A DNA stretch of 64,000 nucleotides from Beta vulgaris subsp. vulgaris (taxonomy: Eukaryota > Streptophyta > Magnoliopsida > Caryophyllales > Amaranthaceae). Made by a program: the position numbers and the translations under genes. Positions within the stretch are counted from its first letter, which is position 1, and each line of letters begins with the position of its first letter. Location: NCBI RefSeq assembly GCF_026745355.1, contig NC_079207.1:37843421-37907420 (forward strand), in the 5' to 3' direction. The notes under the pieces were generated by a model, which made no database searches, was not told the DNA's origin, and worked only from the letters and a program-made list of their open reading frames with translations. Shown piece by piece: positions 30,577 to 43,873 of the stretch.

Positions 30577-33052
30577 TGTAATCTCCCATAATTTTAAAGG
30601 ATTTATAAATAAGTTAGTTTTTATATATTTATATTTAAACATAATTTAGTTTTAAATGATTTGATTATTTAAAAAGGGTTGACTATTTTAAAAGTCAAAT
30701 GAAATTATTTCAAGGATTCAAGAAAGTAAAAATAGTTTAATTAAGCATGCTTTGAAAAATGTTTTAAATACTAATTTGATTTGGAAAAGAAGTCTAAGTG
30801 GACTTGAGGAACTTAAATTCTAAGTATATTAGGAAAGAGGAGTCATATTGATGATAGAAGTTCTAATTTATTTATCCTATTCATCATAAATTTTAATTGA
30901 CCCCAATATCTTTTCCTAAGTCCAAAAAGGAAGCATCCTTATAGATATCCTAATACCCAATTATTTTACCCCACATACACAAGAATTATTTTCTCTCTCC
31001 TCACACTCAAATCTCACGGCACCCTCTCTCCTCTCCCACGGCTTTCTCTTTCTTTTCTCTCTTGCAAGTTCTTTCTTTCTTCTTCTTCAAGTAACGTTTC
31101 TTCCTCAACAAGAAACGTCACAAAACTTTCCATAACCACCAAGTTTCGTGTACTGTGTTGCTGCCGTGAGTCCATGTTTACGGCGTGTTCATGGTTCTTC
31201 TTGGTGTTGGTTAATTTCTTTTCTTCTTCCTTAAGATTTCATTAAAGACTATGTTTTTATGCTTTCTTTTATTGTTAATCATGATTATTGGTTTTAATTT
31301 ACTGTTTTAATAAATAATCTTGATTCATATATATTATATATTATAAGAATAAAAATTCAGATTTGTTATTATTGTTAGGTTGAAGTTTTAATCATTAACG
31401 CATGGATTTTTAGGGTTTTAATTACTAGAAAACCATAGTAGCATGTTGTATACTATGAGATTGGTTTAGATTATGTATTTAAACATGTTTATATATGTTT
31501 AAAGAAGGTTTTATGATTTTATAAGTTGCTAGAATTTCATAAAAGATTTTATTAATGGAGTTTAAGAGTTTTAATTATTAGTTTGGTAGTATTATGCTAG
31601 GAATTAAAAGTAATTGAAATTTTGGATAGTAAAATCAACTTTTGAATATGTTTAAATGGGATTTTAAATATTTTAGAGTTGCTGTATTTTTATTTAAGAG
31701 TATTGATTTTAGTTTATATTGAATTATAGGCGGAGAATACTCTGTAGAAGACTTTTAAAGAATTAAAAGTGACATGTCGACTAGTTTACACAAGGTACGT
31801 ACATACTTGTGTGCTATGTGACTAGTATCATGATTTAAGGAAGAAAACATGTAGTATCATGTATAGGAACTTTACAAGTTCATATGTATTTCTACATGTT
31901 TTATGTCTGTGTGCAACCATGTGGATGGGAACTTTATTATTAATTCATATGGGGGAATTAATATACATTATTGAGATTGGTTCATGTTATTCATGTGTTC
32001 CCTTGCAATATTATTTTCACTACTTTATAAGGACTGTGGGCTTTATTTGGTAAGTTGATAAATTATGTCTTTTTAAAAGTAAGTTGGATTGTTGGCTAGG
32101 TTCAACAAAAAAGAAGAATTGAGATTTAGGGAAAATAATCTTGGTTGTAAGTTGTGATCACTTATTAAATCCTAAAATAAAAGAAGTTCAGTTGTGACTG
32201 TTTGATTTTATTTCTGTGTTGCTTGTATGTGTGTTGTAACAAGTAATAATTGTAATTAACGTAAAGTGTAACGAGGATAGTTGTAGACTTTAGACTTGCG
32301 CACATCTAGAGTTGGACATTAGGAGTTGGAGTACATGAAGGTAGCCCATGGATTTTTCTGGAAGATGGATTGTTTACCATCCCTATTATTATTTAAAAAG
32401 GTTCCTCGATATCGTAGGTCATTCTGGAATATGTGGTAGCTCCCATATTTCGTCTTCTTAATGAAGGCATTGGTGGTAGGACAACACTTAGGTCCAATAA
32501 CTATTCCATTTGAGTATTAAAAGGATGTTTAGAGTTTAGTTCAGTAAAAGTTGTCTGCAGAATATTATATGATTATATTATTATTTATCCCTGCATGTTA
32601 TTTATCCTATATCATGTTAGGAACGCTTATGTTTTAGTATGTAGTACTCAACTTTGCTGATTACATGCTTTATTTGTGATTGTGATTATGGCTTTGCCTT
32701 ATTGATCCTGTGATGACCCACTTTGGTGAGCAGATTAAGTAAAACATTAACATTACAGGTTTGCAGATGTGCATCATTGGGAATCTAGAATGGAGAGAAT
32801 GTGTAACTAGCTAGTATATGTGTTTTTTCTGCATTAGTAGGAATATACATTATTAAGCTGGTTTGAATAAGACTCATTTAGATTTGTTGATTTATTTATT
32901 TATAGTAAAAGGTTAAAGTTTAGTTATATGTTTTCCGCTGCAAAATTCTGAATAAGTCGATAAGTTATCACACGGGCAATAATACTTGGGTAATTCTCTA
33001 CTTTTATATTATAAAGGTATTTCTGAAAAGAGAGAATTATCGGGGTGTTACA
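30577..33052 (+). repeat. 5' LTR of Tekay element 1
   Basis: The LTR runs TGTAATCTCCC...CGGGGTGTTACA, 2476 bp. Compared with the 3' copy it lacks about 90 bp near 31885-31920. The gap falls between short direct repeats around gcaa(g/c)catgt, as expected of a slippage deletion. Confidence 0.9.
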
Positions 33053-33055
33053 AAG

Positions 33056-33067
33056 TGGTATCAGAGC
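33056..33067 (+). other. Primer binding site (initiator Met tRNA), Tekay 1
   Basis: TGGTATCAGAGC begins three bases after the 5' LTR end. It is the usual complement of the tRNA-Met initiator 3' end in plant gypsy elements. Confidence 0.9.
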
Positions 33068-33726
33068 TTTAGGTTATTTTTAAAAAATTTAGGCGCCTAA
33101 CTAACTTACTAGTTATTTGAATAAACTCTTACAATTGCTCCCACTTATTCGTTTTGAAAAACGTTATAGGAATATAATATTATATAATTTTCAGAGGACC
33201 GGAATTTTTTAAAGGGTCCGAAAATTTTGGTTATTATCTGAAAAATTTTATTCGTCCGTATTCTTTTTTATTTCGAATTTTGTGATAATTCAAAAATTTT
33301 AGATTTCCGAATTTTTTATTTAGCGTCGAATTTGTTTTCGAAATTATAAGTTCGGATATTTTTTTTAGTAGGACACTTAATTATTATTATTTTGTAAAGA
33401 ATGTTTGCATTATTTAATTGCCTTTAAAGTTTTACTTGTTGCATTGTGAGAATGGGTAGTATAGGAAGGGCATATAGAATAGAAATGTTATATGCTTACA
33501 TTAAATAGTTAGTTCAGCATGATGATTATTTTTTTCTTCCCTGCTAACGATGCATGATTTTTTTTTCTTCGCTGCTAACTGTTTATAATTTTCTTGTCTG
33601 CTAAGTGTTATGTTCTCATGCATATGATGTTGATGACAACCTTTTTTTATTATTGTTGGGAATTGCGTTCAGGGAGAGTACTAAGTATATTTATTGAATA
33701 GGTTTATTTGTTGTAGATCTCTAACC

Positions 33727-35120
33727 ATGTCTGCCAGACAAGTTAATAGAGTAGGAAGCCATCACAATCCTATTGTATTGAGTGATGATGAGAATGTTCG
33801 ATGTCATGAGCCTGGAAAGGATAGTTACACTAGCTTAGAGAGTATTATGCGTTGTGTGTTAAAAGTAAGCAGTTCTGTTAGCGACATATGAAGTAATTCA
33901 AGGGTTTGATCGTACTAGAGCGCAAACCTGAAAGGACATCTACAATATTACTTGGAGACCTTATCTGAGCAATGTGTAGAGGTTGATGTAAATGGACATC
34001 AACCCAAAAGGATTCGAAGATCTAGGAATTCAGATTATTATTATTCTAGTGAAGACTTTAGAGACTTTGAAGATGAAATATTTACACCATAAAAGTATAA
34101 AGGAAATAAGGATAGGAATGATAATGTAACTCCATAAGAGTGTTTATTGATGCTTTAAGATTAGTTGTTGGAAAGTAGTCAAGCTACAATGTTCAAAATT
34201 CCTTCTTTAGCATCTTTATATTGTTGAGGAATAAGTTGATTATTTTGGATTGGAAAAATATTCTTATAATCGTTTGAGGAATTAAAGTTAGTTATTCATT
34301 TATTTGTGGGAGTAAGAATTTATTCTGGGCAAGTGATGAGAATGTTTTATTTTTTTTACTTAAATTTTCATTATGTGAATAAATTCCTGCTTGTTTCTAC
34401 TTACATGTTGATGTGAATATTTTCTCCATGAATGATTATGTGGTTACTAGAGAACATTTTATACTTGGAATTAGTTGATAAATTATTTGTTGATGCGATC
34501 TTTATGGTCAAATCAAATGTTGTCTTCGTAGGAAATGGCAAGTGTGAATCGAAACCAAAGTAGAGTTACGTTAAATTTCATTTGCGAAGTAGAGTGTCAA
34601 ACAACAATGATGCATTAGCTTCTGCTATTCGCCTATTGGCAGAGAAATTGACTCACGAAAGAGTTGAGCGTCCCGATCCTGCTAGGGACATGTTGAAAGT
34701 TAAGGTTAAACCGCTGTACCTTAAGGGGTAAGCTAATCTACCCTCTTAGAGAGTTGGATTAGGGAGTTTGAAAAGATTTTTGGGGCTGTAAACTGTCCTG
34801 AGAGTATGAAAGTAGGTCAAGTTGTACCATATCTGAAAGATGAGGCTGACTTATGATGGAAAGAAAATGGAAATAGACTTAGTGTTTTGGAAACTTAATT
34901 GGGAATCCTTTATTGCTGCTTTAGAGGAAAATTTTACCTGGCTTTGATGAGGAAACTAAAGGCCCAAGAGTTTATCAACCTTAGGATGGGGAGCATGACC
35001 ATCTCTGAGTATTATAGCAAGTTCATAGTATTGTGTAGGTTTACACTTGAGGTAATAACCGCTGAGGAGTTAAAGGCTCAGTGATTTGAGCAAGGTTTGA
35101 CTGAGGAAATTCACTTGGTG
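33727..35120 (+). pseudogene. gag remnant, Tekay 1
   Basis: A decayed gag runs to about 35120. The clearest part, from 34610 on, includes RLLAEKLTHERVERPDPA and then KLKAQEFINLRMGSMTISEYYSKF and ELKAQ, from the retrotransposon gag domain. The zinc-knuckle region is absent. Stops and frameshifts break it throughout, and the part before 34540 is hardly recognisable. Confidence 0.65.
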
Positions 35121-36130
35121 ATAGTAGATTATGAAGCAATTGACTTGTCTATTAGTATTCCTACTGGAGAAATCATAAGGTGTACCAAGTTGTTTAGAAA
35201 TTTGCATTTGAAGATAGGAGATTGTGTCTTTCTGTCTAACTTAATAGAATTTAATTTGGGAGACATGGATGTGATTCTAGGAATGAATTGGTTAAGTCGT
35301 TACAAGACCAATATCGACTTGTGAGATTCAAAAGGTAGAGCTGAGAAACCCTTTGGGAAAATTGACCTCCTATAGGCATTTTGGGAAACCTAAGAAGTTT
35401 GGAGTTATCTCTGGTATGCAAGTGAGGAAATTGATGAGAAAAAGGTGTGAATTATTTTTTTGTAGTGTGCAGGATGTGAGTAAGGAAGTTGAAGTAAAAG
35501 TTGAGGATGTCCCAATTGTGAACGAGTTTATGGATGTGTTTCCGAGTGAGTTTCAGGTATGCCACTTGCTAGAGCCGTTGAGTTCACCATAGACTTAGTT
35601 CCTGGAACTGCACCTATATCTAAGGCACCCTATAGAATGGCACCTCCTGAGATGATTGAGTTGAAAATGCAATTGCAAGAGCTATTGGATAAAGGTTATA
35701 TTAGGCCTAATGCATCACCTTGGGGAGCTCTTATGTTATTTGTGAAGAAAAAGGATGGTAGCATGAGGCTATGTATTGATTATAGGGAGTTGAATAATGT
35801 AACCATCAAAAACAAATATCCCTTGCCTAGCATAGATGACCTATTCGACCAATTGAATGGAGCGAGTATGTTCTCAAAAATTGACCTACGTTCAAGATAT
35901 CATCAATTGAGGGTAGCTGATAAGACTGCCTTTAGAACGCGTTATGGTCACTATGAGTTCACTGTAATGCCATTGGGTTAACCAATGCTCTTGTTATATT
36001 TATGGATTTAATGAATAGGAGCTTTCATGATGAGTTTCTAGACAAGTTTGTAATGTTTTCGTTGATGACATACTAATATATTCGAGGAATGAGGCTGAAA
36101 ATGATGAGCACTTGAGGATCATTTTGGAGA
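35121..36130 (+). pseudogene. Protease (partial) and reverse transcriptase remnant, Tekay 1
   Basis: The frame at 35097-35324 passes from gag straight into the second half of protease (SISIPTGEIIRCTKLF, then GDMDVILGMNWLSRYK), so the protease active-site segment is missing. RT follows at 35559-35981 with [12 protein letters not shown] and [14 protein letters not shown] stop comes after VMPLG, and the FVDD-box region near 36050-36075 is in another frame. It is inactive. Confidence 0.8.
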
Positions 36131-36180
36131 CATTGAGGAAAAACTAATTATATACCAAGTTCTCTAAGTTTGAGTTTCGT

Positions 36181-36860
36181 TTGGAGAAAGTAGCATTTTT
36201 AGGTCACTATGTGTCTAAGGAAGGAGTCTCTGTAGATCCTGCTAAGATTCAAGTTGTGAGTGAGTGGCCAGCTCCAAAGAGCGTGTCAGATATCAGAAGT
36301 TTCCTAGGTCTAGCTGGCTATTATAGGAGATTTGTGAGAGATTGCTCGAAGATAGCAAGACCTATGACCAACTTGATGAAAAAGGAGTCGAAGTTTGAGT
36401 GGAGTGAAAAGTGTGAAGAAGCCTTTCAAATTCTGAAAGATCGTTTAATCTCTGCACCTGTTTTGACCCTGTCTAATGGGAATGAGGGATTTGAGGTATA
36501 TAGTGATGCTTTGAAAAATGGTCTAGGATGTGTGTTACAGTAGAAAGGGAAGGTAATTGCGTATGCATCGCGTCAATTGAAACCTTATGAGGCTAATTAC
36601 CCTACCCATGACCTAGAGTTAGCTGCCATAGTGTTTGCATTAAAAATTTGGAGACTTTACCTCTATGGAGCGACTTGTAAGATATTCACAGACCATAAGA
36701 GCTTGAAGTACATTTTCACCCAAAAAGACATGAATATGAGGCAAAGAAGATGGCTAGAGTTAATTAAAGATTATGACCTAGATATCCAGTATCATGAGGG
36801 GAAAGCAATGTGGTTGCTGATGCCCTAAGTAGGAAATCGAGTCATAGCTTGAGTGTCTTG
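36181..36860 (+). pseudogene. RNase H remnant, Tekay 1
   Basis: The frames at 36181-36543 and 36577-36828 carry the RT connection ([17 protein letters not shown]) and the RNase H motifs [33 protein letters not shown] and [11 protein letters not shown]. One stop splits them at 36541, and a frameshift precedes VADALSRKS near 36812. The usual SDASK motif reads SDALK. Confidence 0.82.
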
Positions 36861-37104
36861 ATAGTCCCTGAGGAGTTGTGTCGATATATGCAAAGGCTGA
36901 GCTTAGAAATCTCAAATCCTGGGGAAAGTGAGCCAAGACTTAGTACTCTTTCTTTGGGTTTGTCAGTTTTCGATGAGATCATAGAGGGGCAAGTTGGGAT
37001 GAGTACCTAGATAAAATCAAGGAGAAAATGAAGCAAGGTAATTAAGCTAATTTTAAGATTCATAATGATGGGAGTCTAAGGTTTAAAGGGAAGTGGTGTG
37101 TACC

Positions 37105-38412
37105 ACATACGTATAATGACCGTAAGAGACGCCTTATGGATGAGGGGCATAACACTCCATATTTTGTGCACCCTGGGGGTGATAAATTGTATAAATACCT
37201 TAAGGTTATCTATTAGTGGCCAAATATGAAGCGAGAGGTAGTTGAGTATGTGTCTAAGTGCCTAACCTGTCAGAAGGTGAAGATAGATCATAAGAGGCCC
37301 ATGGGGAAGGTTCAACCCTTAGAGGTTCCTGGATGGAAGTGGGATTCGATTTCTATGGACTTTGTGACTGCCTTACCTAAAACGAGAAGTGAAAATGACA
37401 CTATTTGGGTTATTGTGGATAGATTGACCAAGTCTGCTGTATTTATACCCATTAAGGAGACATGGAAAAAGAAGTAACTCGCTAAGACTTACATTAGGCA
37501 TGTGGTGAGACTACATGGAGTTCCAAAGGATATTATTTCTGATCGTGACTCTAGGTTTCTTTCGAAATTTTGGAAAAAGGTCCAATTAAATCTTGGGACA
37601 ACATTGAAGATGAGTAGAACCTTTCACCCTGCAACTGATGGTCAGACTGAGAGGACTAACCAGACTCTGGAGGACATGTTGAGAGCATGTGAGATTGACT
37701 TTCAAAGTAGTTGGGAGGACCAATTACATTTGATTGAGTTTTCCTATAATAATAGTTATCATGCGAGCATAAAGATGGCACCTTTTGAGGCGTTATATGG
37801 ACGGAAATGTAGAAGTCTCATTTGCTGGAATGACTTTAGTGAAAATATAGTCTTGGGGACATAATTCATTGAGGAAACCATAAAAAATGTCAGATTAATT
37901 CAGGCTCGAATTCAAGCTGCGCAAGATAGGCAAAAAGTTATGTTGACTTGAAACGACGAAAAGATGAGTTTGTTATAGGTGATAAGGTATTTTGAGAGTC
38001 TCACCCACTAAGTGCGACATGAGATTTGGGAAAAAGGGCAAGTTAAGTGCTAAGTATGTAGGCCCATATGAAATTTTAGAGCGCATTGAAAAGGTAGCCT
38101 ATGGATTGGCATTGCCAATGGAGTTTGAGAAGATGCATGATGTATTCTATATTTCCCAACTTAAGCGCTATATCCGTGATGAGCGTTATGTCCTAGAGCA
38201 TAGTAGCCTCACATATGAGGAAAGACCTGTCAAGATTCTCGATCGACAGGAAAGTGCGTAGTACACGCAATAAGGATGTCCACATCGTGAAAGTCCTTTG
38301 GTCTCACCACGAGTCTGAAGAGGCAATGTGGGAAGCCGAAGATGATATGAGAAAGAAGTATCCAGACTTATTCCTTGAGGTGAGTTACAAGGGCGTAACT
38401 CGTTTTCTTTAA
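37105..38412 (+). pseudogene. Integrase and chromodomain remnant, Tekay 1
   Basis: The pieces include a zinc region (KCLTCQKVKIDH at 37255-37290), the catalytic core with [25 protein letters not shown] and [16 protein letters not shown], and a C-terminal part with [17 protein letters not shown] chromodomain follows (VKVLWSHHESEEAMWEAED, about 38285-38345). Chromodomains guide chromovirus integration to heterochromatin. Several stops and frameshifts separate the pieces. Confidence 0.82.
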
Positions 38413-38680
38413 GGGGGATATAGAATGCGTTCTTTCGCGCTTTTTGTCTATTTTTATGAGATTTTTATGCATTTGTATGCATATGTTGTGGAATTTGCAC
38501 ATGTTAGTGCAAAAGAACTAGATTCTCCGCATATGAAAATGTGTTCATAAGTAACACAAGTGTTTTAAGATTAGAAAAAGAGTGCACAAGTGGCACAATT
38601 CTCTTTAAACTTTTGAAAAGATGAGTTCAAACTCTTGAAAGTATGTGAGTTTTCGTGTCAAGTTTCGGGACGAAACTTCT

Positions 38681-38696
38681 TTTAAAGGGGGTAGAC
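38681..38696 (+). other. Polypurine tract, Tekay 1
   Basis: TTTAAAGGGGGTAGAC lies directly before the 3' LTR start TGTAATC and serves as plus-strand primer. Confidence 0.75.
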
Positions 38697-41263
38697 TGTA
38701 ATCCCCATAATTTTAAAGGATTTTACAAATATATTTTAGTATTTATATATTTATATTTAAACATAATTTAGTTTTAAATGATTTGATTATTTAAAAAGGG
38801 TTGACTATTTTAAAAGTCAAATGAAATTATTTCAAGGATTTAAGAAAGTAAAAATAGTTTAATTAAGCATGCTTTGAAAAATATTTTAAATACTAATTTG
38901 ATTTGGAAAAGAACTCTAAGTGGACTTAAATTCTAAGTATATTAGGAAAGAGGAGTCATATTGATGATAGAAGTTCTAATTTATTTATCCTATTCATCAT
39001 TAATTTTAATTGACCCCAATATCTTTTTCTAAGTCCAAAAAGGAAGCATCCTTATAAATATCCTAATACCCAATTATTTTACCCCACATACACAAGAATT
39101 ATTTTCTCTCTCCTCACACTCAAATCTCACGGCACCCTCTCTCCTCTCCCACGGCTTTCTCTTTTTTTTTCTCTTTCAAGTTCTTTCTTTCTTCTTCTTC
39201 AAGTAACGTTTCTTCCTCAACAAGAAACGTCACAAAACTTTCCATAACCACCAAGTTTCATGTACTGTGCTGCTGCTGTGAGTCCATGTTTACGGCGTGT
39301 TCATGGTTCTTCTTGGTGTTGGTTAATTTCTTTTCTTCTTCCTTAAGATTTCATTAAAGACTATGTTTTTATGCTTTCTTTTAATGTTAATCATGATTAT
39401 TGGTTTAATTTACTGTTTTAATAAATAATCTTGATTCATATATATTATATATTATAAGAATAAAAATTCACATTTGTTATTATTGTTAGGTTGAAGTTTT
39501 AATCACTAAAGCATGGATTTTTCGGGTTTTAATTACTAGAAAACCATAGTAGCATGTTGTATACTATGAGATTGGTTTAGATTATGTATTTAAACATGTT
39601 TACATATGTTTAAAGAAGGTTTTATGATTTTATAAGTTGCTAGAATTTCATAAAAGATTTTATTAATGGAGTTTAAGAGTTTTAATTTCTAGTATGGTAG
39701 TACCATGCTAAGAATTAAAAGTATTTGAAAATTTGGCTAGTAAAATCAGCTTTTGAATATGTTTAAAGGGGATTTTAAATATTTTAGAGTTATTTTTTTT
39801 TATTTAAGAGTATTGATTTTAGTTTATATTGATTTCTAGGCGGAGAATACTATGTAGGAGACTTTTAAAGAATTAAAAGTGGCCTGCCAACTAGTTTACA
39901 CAAGGTTCGTACATACTTGTGTTCTATGTGACTAGTATCATGATTTAAGGAAGAAAACGTGTAGTATCATGTATAGGAACTTTATAAGTTCATATGTGAT
40001 TTATGGTATTATTGATTTCTACATGTTTTATGCCTATGTGCAAGCATGTGATTTAGAGATTTATTATGAGTAAAGATTGTCATGTTTGTATGGAATTTTG
40101 ATGCAAGCATGTAGATGGGAACTTTATTATTAATTCACATGAGGGAATTAATATATATTATTGAGATTGGTTCATGTTATTCATGTGTTGCCTTGCAATA
40201 TTATTTTCATTACTTTATGAGGACTGTGGGCCTTATTTGGTAAGTTAATAAATAATGTCTTTTTAAAGGTAAGTTGGATTGTTGGTTAGGTTCAACAAAT
40301 AAGAAGGATTGAGATTTAAGGAAAATAATCTTGGGTTGTAAGTTGTGATCACTTATTAAATCCTAAGATAAAAGAAGTTTAGTTGTGACTGTTGGATTTT
40401 ATTTTTGTGTTGCTTGTATGTGTGTCATAACAAGTAATAATTTGTAATTAATGTAAAGTGTAACGAGGATAGTTGTAGACTTTAGACTTGTGCACGTCTA
40501 GAGTTGGACATTAGGAGTTGGAGTACATGGAGGTTGCCCATGGTTTTTTCTGGCAGATGGATTGATCACCATCCCTATTATTATTTTAAAAGGTTCTTCG
40601 ATATCGTAGGTCATTCTGGAATACGTGGTAGCTCCCGTATTTCGTCTTCTTAATGAAGGCATTGGTGGTAGGATAACTTGGGTCCAATAAGTATTCCATT
40701 TGAGTATTAAAAAGATGTTTAGAGTTTAGTTCAGTAAAAGTTGTCTGTAGAATATTATATGATTATATTATTATTTATCTCTGCGTATTAACTATCTAGT
40801 ATTATCATGTTAGGAATGCTTATGTTTTAGTATGTATTACTCAGCTTTGCTGATTACGTGCTTTGTTTGTGATTGTGATCATGGCTTTGCCTTATTGATC
40901 CTGTGATGACCCACTTTGGTGAGCAGATTTAGTAAAGCATTGACATTACAGGTTCGCAGATGTGCATCATTGGGAATCTGGAATGGAGAGAATGTGTAAC
41001 TAGCTAGTATATGTTTTTTTTCTGCATTAGTAGGAATATACATTATTAAGTTGGTTTGAATAAGACTCGTTTAGATTTGTTGATTTCTAAATACTTGTTG
41101 ATTTATTTATTTATAGTAAAAGGTTAAAGTTTAGTTATATGTTTTCCGTTGTGAAATTTTGAATAAGTCGATACGTTATCACACAGGCGATAATACTTGG
41201 GTAATTCTCTACTTTTATATTATAAAGGTATTTATGAAAAGAGAGAATTATCGGGGTGTTACA
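38697..41263 (+). repeat. 3' LTR of Tekay element 1
   Basis: This LTR is 2567 bp, collinear with the 5' LTR, begins TGTAATCCCC and ends GGGGTGTTACA. It retains the segment deleted from the 5' copy. Confidence 0.9.
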
Positions 41264-43009
41264 CATATGCATGGCTATTCTTCACAACCACTATAAGGTT
41301 ATTGTCCCTGTAACACCCCGAAATTTTTTTGAAATTTTCGCGTGTTAATTATTATTATTTGAGTGCCAAAATTTATTTTACTAATATATTTTCAGAAAGT
41401 ATAAATATTTTTACGGCTACATAATTTTAATCGTTAGTGTTCAATGTGTTTATAATGTGTTTTATTGCGTGGCATTGTTGTTAGTCGTATAATGTAGTTA
41501 TCTGCGTTGTTTATATGAAACGGACAATGTAGTACTCTTGTGTGTGCCGAGTGTAAGATGTGGTAGAGTATTGCGTGCGTATTTGTATTACGTTAGTATT
41601 TATAAATTTTAAATTTTGAAAATATATACCTATACATTTGATTTTTGAACGTTTTATTTGGTGTCTGAAACGTACATTGTACTAGCGCTTTTGTACATTG
41701 TATTATGTGTGTGTGGAGGTCCAAATTTCTGATATTATGCCATGGTAGGCGAAGAGTTTTGGCCAGCCATGATGAACCTTTGTAACGTTGCGATAATCAA
41801 AAGACTATCCCTTCGTATGCCCCCTTAATGCACCTCTCAATCTCAACTTTTCACCTTCATTTTCTGAAAATAAAATCAGAAATTTCTTGGCCTTAGTCAT
41901 CATTTCACACGCCTATCATAAAGGAAAAAGGAGAGGAAAAGTTTGTGCTCTCTTCACAATTTTTCTCACACAAAAATCAGTCCACATTTATTGGTTTCAA
42001 GCTATTTTCGCACCGGTTTTCAAGCACGCGTTGAGATCGTTGTTTTTGGGATCTTAGGAGAAGAAGGTGGTGATATTCCACAAGACATTTAGAGTACTTT
42101 GAAGCTTTGTACTGCGTATCTTCCCAAGAAAAAGGTAACTAGCATTATTCTAGTTCAGTAGAGTATAGATTTTGAACTTAGGTTATTAGAAATGCGTTAG
42201 AGAACGTAGTATCATGTTAGGTGGAACTTAGAGGATTGTATGGTTAAAGTTTCATGTGGATTTTATAGTTGTTTGTGTTGGTTTCGTGTGTAGAATTTCT
42301 TCTATGATCTCATTGATAGTACTTGTCAAATTGTTGTTTTCTCTTGGTGGTGTGGTTGAGTTCATTCGGTTGATTTCCTTGGATTATGTCTTGGAATCTT
42401 AGTTGTCGTTGTTGTTATTGGTAAAGTATGGATATTCATGAAGGTGCTTGGTGTGTGAGTCGATGTGGATTGAGGTTAGAGTAGGCGTGGGTGGCTGGTG
42501 CTAGCCTCGAGGGAATCTTCGTGGGCAAACGAGCGAAGCTCGCAGGCCACGGTAGTGGGCTGCTCCCGACTCGCGAGCCTCGTCGCGACTCGCGACGGCT
42601 GGCTGTCGCGACCCGCGACGCTCGTCACACCTCGCGACGAGGGGTCTGTCCCCCGAGTCGTGCTCTTGCGTTTTTGTTTCCTTTTGGTCTACAGCTTGTG
42701 TACCTTTGCTTGAGTGGTCTTAGATATATATACTAAGGGTGTTTGAGTATTGTTTGGTCGACTTAAGTGTTACATTAAGGGTATGTGCCTAAATGCGACG
42801 GGTAGCTTTTGGTTATGCGTCTTGAAATGTGCCGGTTGTTAGTGTTTGGCTATACAAACTCATGGTAGAACCTTGATGGGTAAGATTGGTTGAGTTACTC
42901 TTATAACTTGTTTATATTGAAAGTTGGATGTGGATTTTGGCCTATACTTGACATATATGCTTGCACGTTGTTGAATGGTGTGACCCTAGTAGAGGTCTCT
43001 ACTAGGAAA

Positions 43010-43320
43010 TCTAAGAACGGTATGGTTCTAGGAATTCGTATGATGATCCTAAGGGCGGCATGGTCCTAGGGAATTTGTGTTTGATTATCCTAAGGGCGGT
43101 ATGGTCCTAGGATCTGGTTACTAGACCTTGGGCGGTATGGGCCATTGGTTCCCTACGGGTGGTATGATCCGTAGAAATTTAGCTATTCGAAAAGGGAGGT
43201 ATGGTTCCTCGAATATGCTGGCTATTCGAAAAGGGCGGTATGGTTCCTCGAATATGCAACGTAGGCCTTGGGCGGCATGGTCCAATGAGTCTACTCACAT
43301 ACGGCATGGTCTGTTGTGTT
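43010..43320. repeat. Degenerate GGGCGGTATGGTCC repeats in the LTR
   Basis: About nine copies of a motif close to GGGCGGTATGGTCCTAGG, at varied spacing of roughly 25-50 bases. Some variants read TTCCTCGAATATG after the core. Confidence 0.75.
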
Positions 43321-43825
43321 TGAGCTCGTTGACCGCATTTGTTGCATGGTTGACGGGGATCGGTTGTGTTAGTAGAGTGTCTAGATTGATGTTATGATCG
43401 TTGTACCTCGTGGTGAGTATGGTGTTTGACATTGTATTTTTCTGATGTTGTTTCTAATTATTTAAGTTCTTATCTGTTTCTATTTGAGCTGGGACAACTA
43501 CTAGTTACTCCCCACTGATTGTGGAAGTTGTTGAATTATTGTGCAGATGGTGATGCTGTTTAGAGTTGTCACAGTTTGGACCGGGGTTGTGCGTTATAAC
43601 CATGTGAGCAAGGAAGTGGTACTTGTTATAGTGGATGAGCACACTGAAGTTGGAATTAGGACTAGTTACTTAGTTGGTTATAAGTAGCTACCTCTAGTTT
43701 TGACTTATGTTTTGGAACTACGAATTTCAGTTGTTTTAGTTATATTTACTCTATTTTGAGGTTCTTATGGTGGTCTTATGACTTTTGAGACTGGTTGGAG
43801 ATGAGGGTATGGGACCTCATTTTCC

Positions 43826-43829
<4 letters not shown>

Positions 43830-43870
<41 letters not shown>
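43830..43870. repeat. (TA)n microsatellite, about 20 units
   Basis: A pure TA run lies inside the 5' LTR of Tekay element 2. The 3' LTR is truncated before this point, so its age within the element cannot be judged. Confidence 0.95.

Positions 43871-43873
<3 letters not shown>

Larger units (their letters stand above)
30577..41263 (+). mobile_element. Tekay-type Ty3/gypsy chromovirus, full-length but decayed (10.7 kb)
   Basis: Two LTRs of about 2.5 kb, an initiator-Met tRNA primer site, a polypurine tract and the exact TSD catat (30572-30576 and 41264-41268) define it. The interior has gag, protease, RT, RNase H, integrase and chromodomain remnants in that order, which is chromovirus order. 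The very long LTRs with this primer site suit the Tekay (Del) clade. Coding is broken by many stops and frameshifts and by a deletion joining gag to protease. The LTRs have diverged with indels, so the insertion is old. Confidence 0.9.

Noticed and set aside
42491..42736. Arg- and Ala-rich frame of 81 codons in the Tekay 2 LTR
   Set aside because: It lies within the LTR, in a GC-rich patch of CGCGAC repeats, and a second frame in the same patch is also open. This is composition and not a gene.
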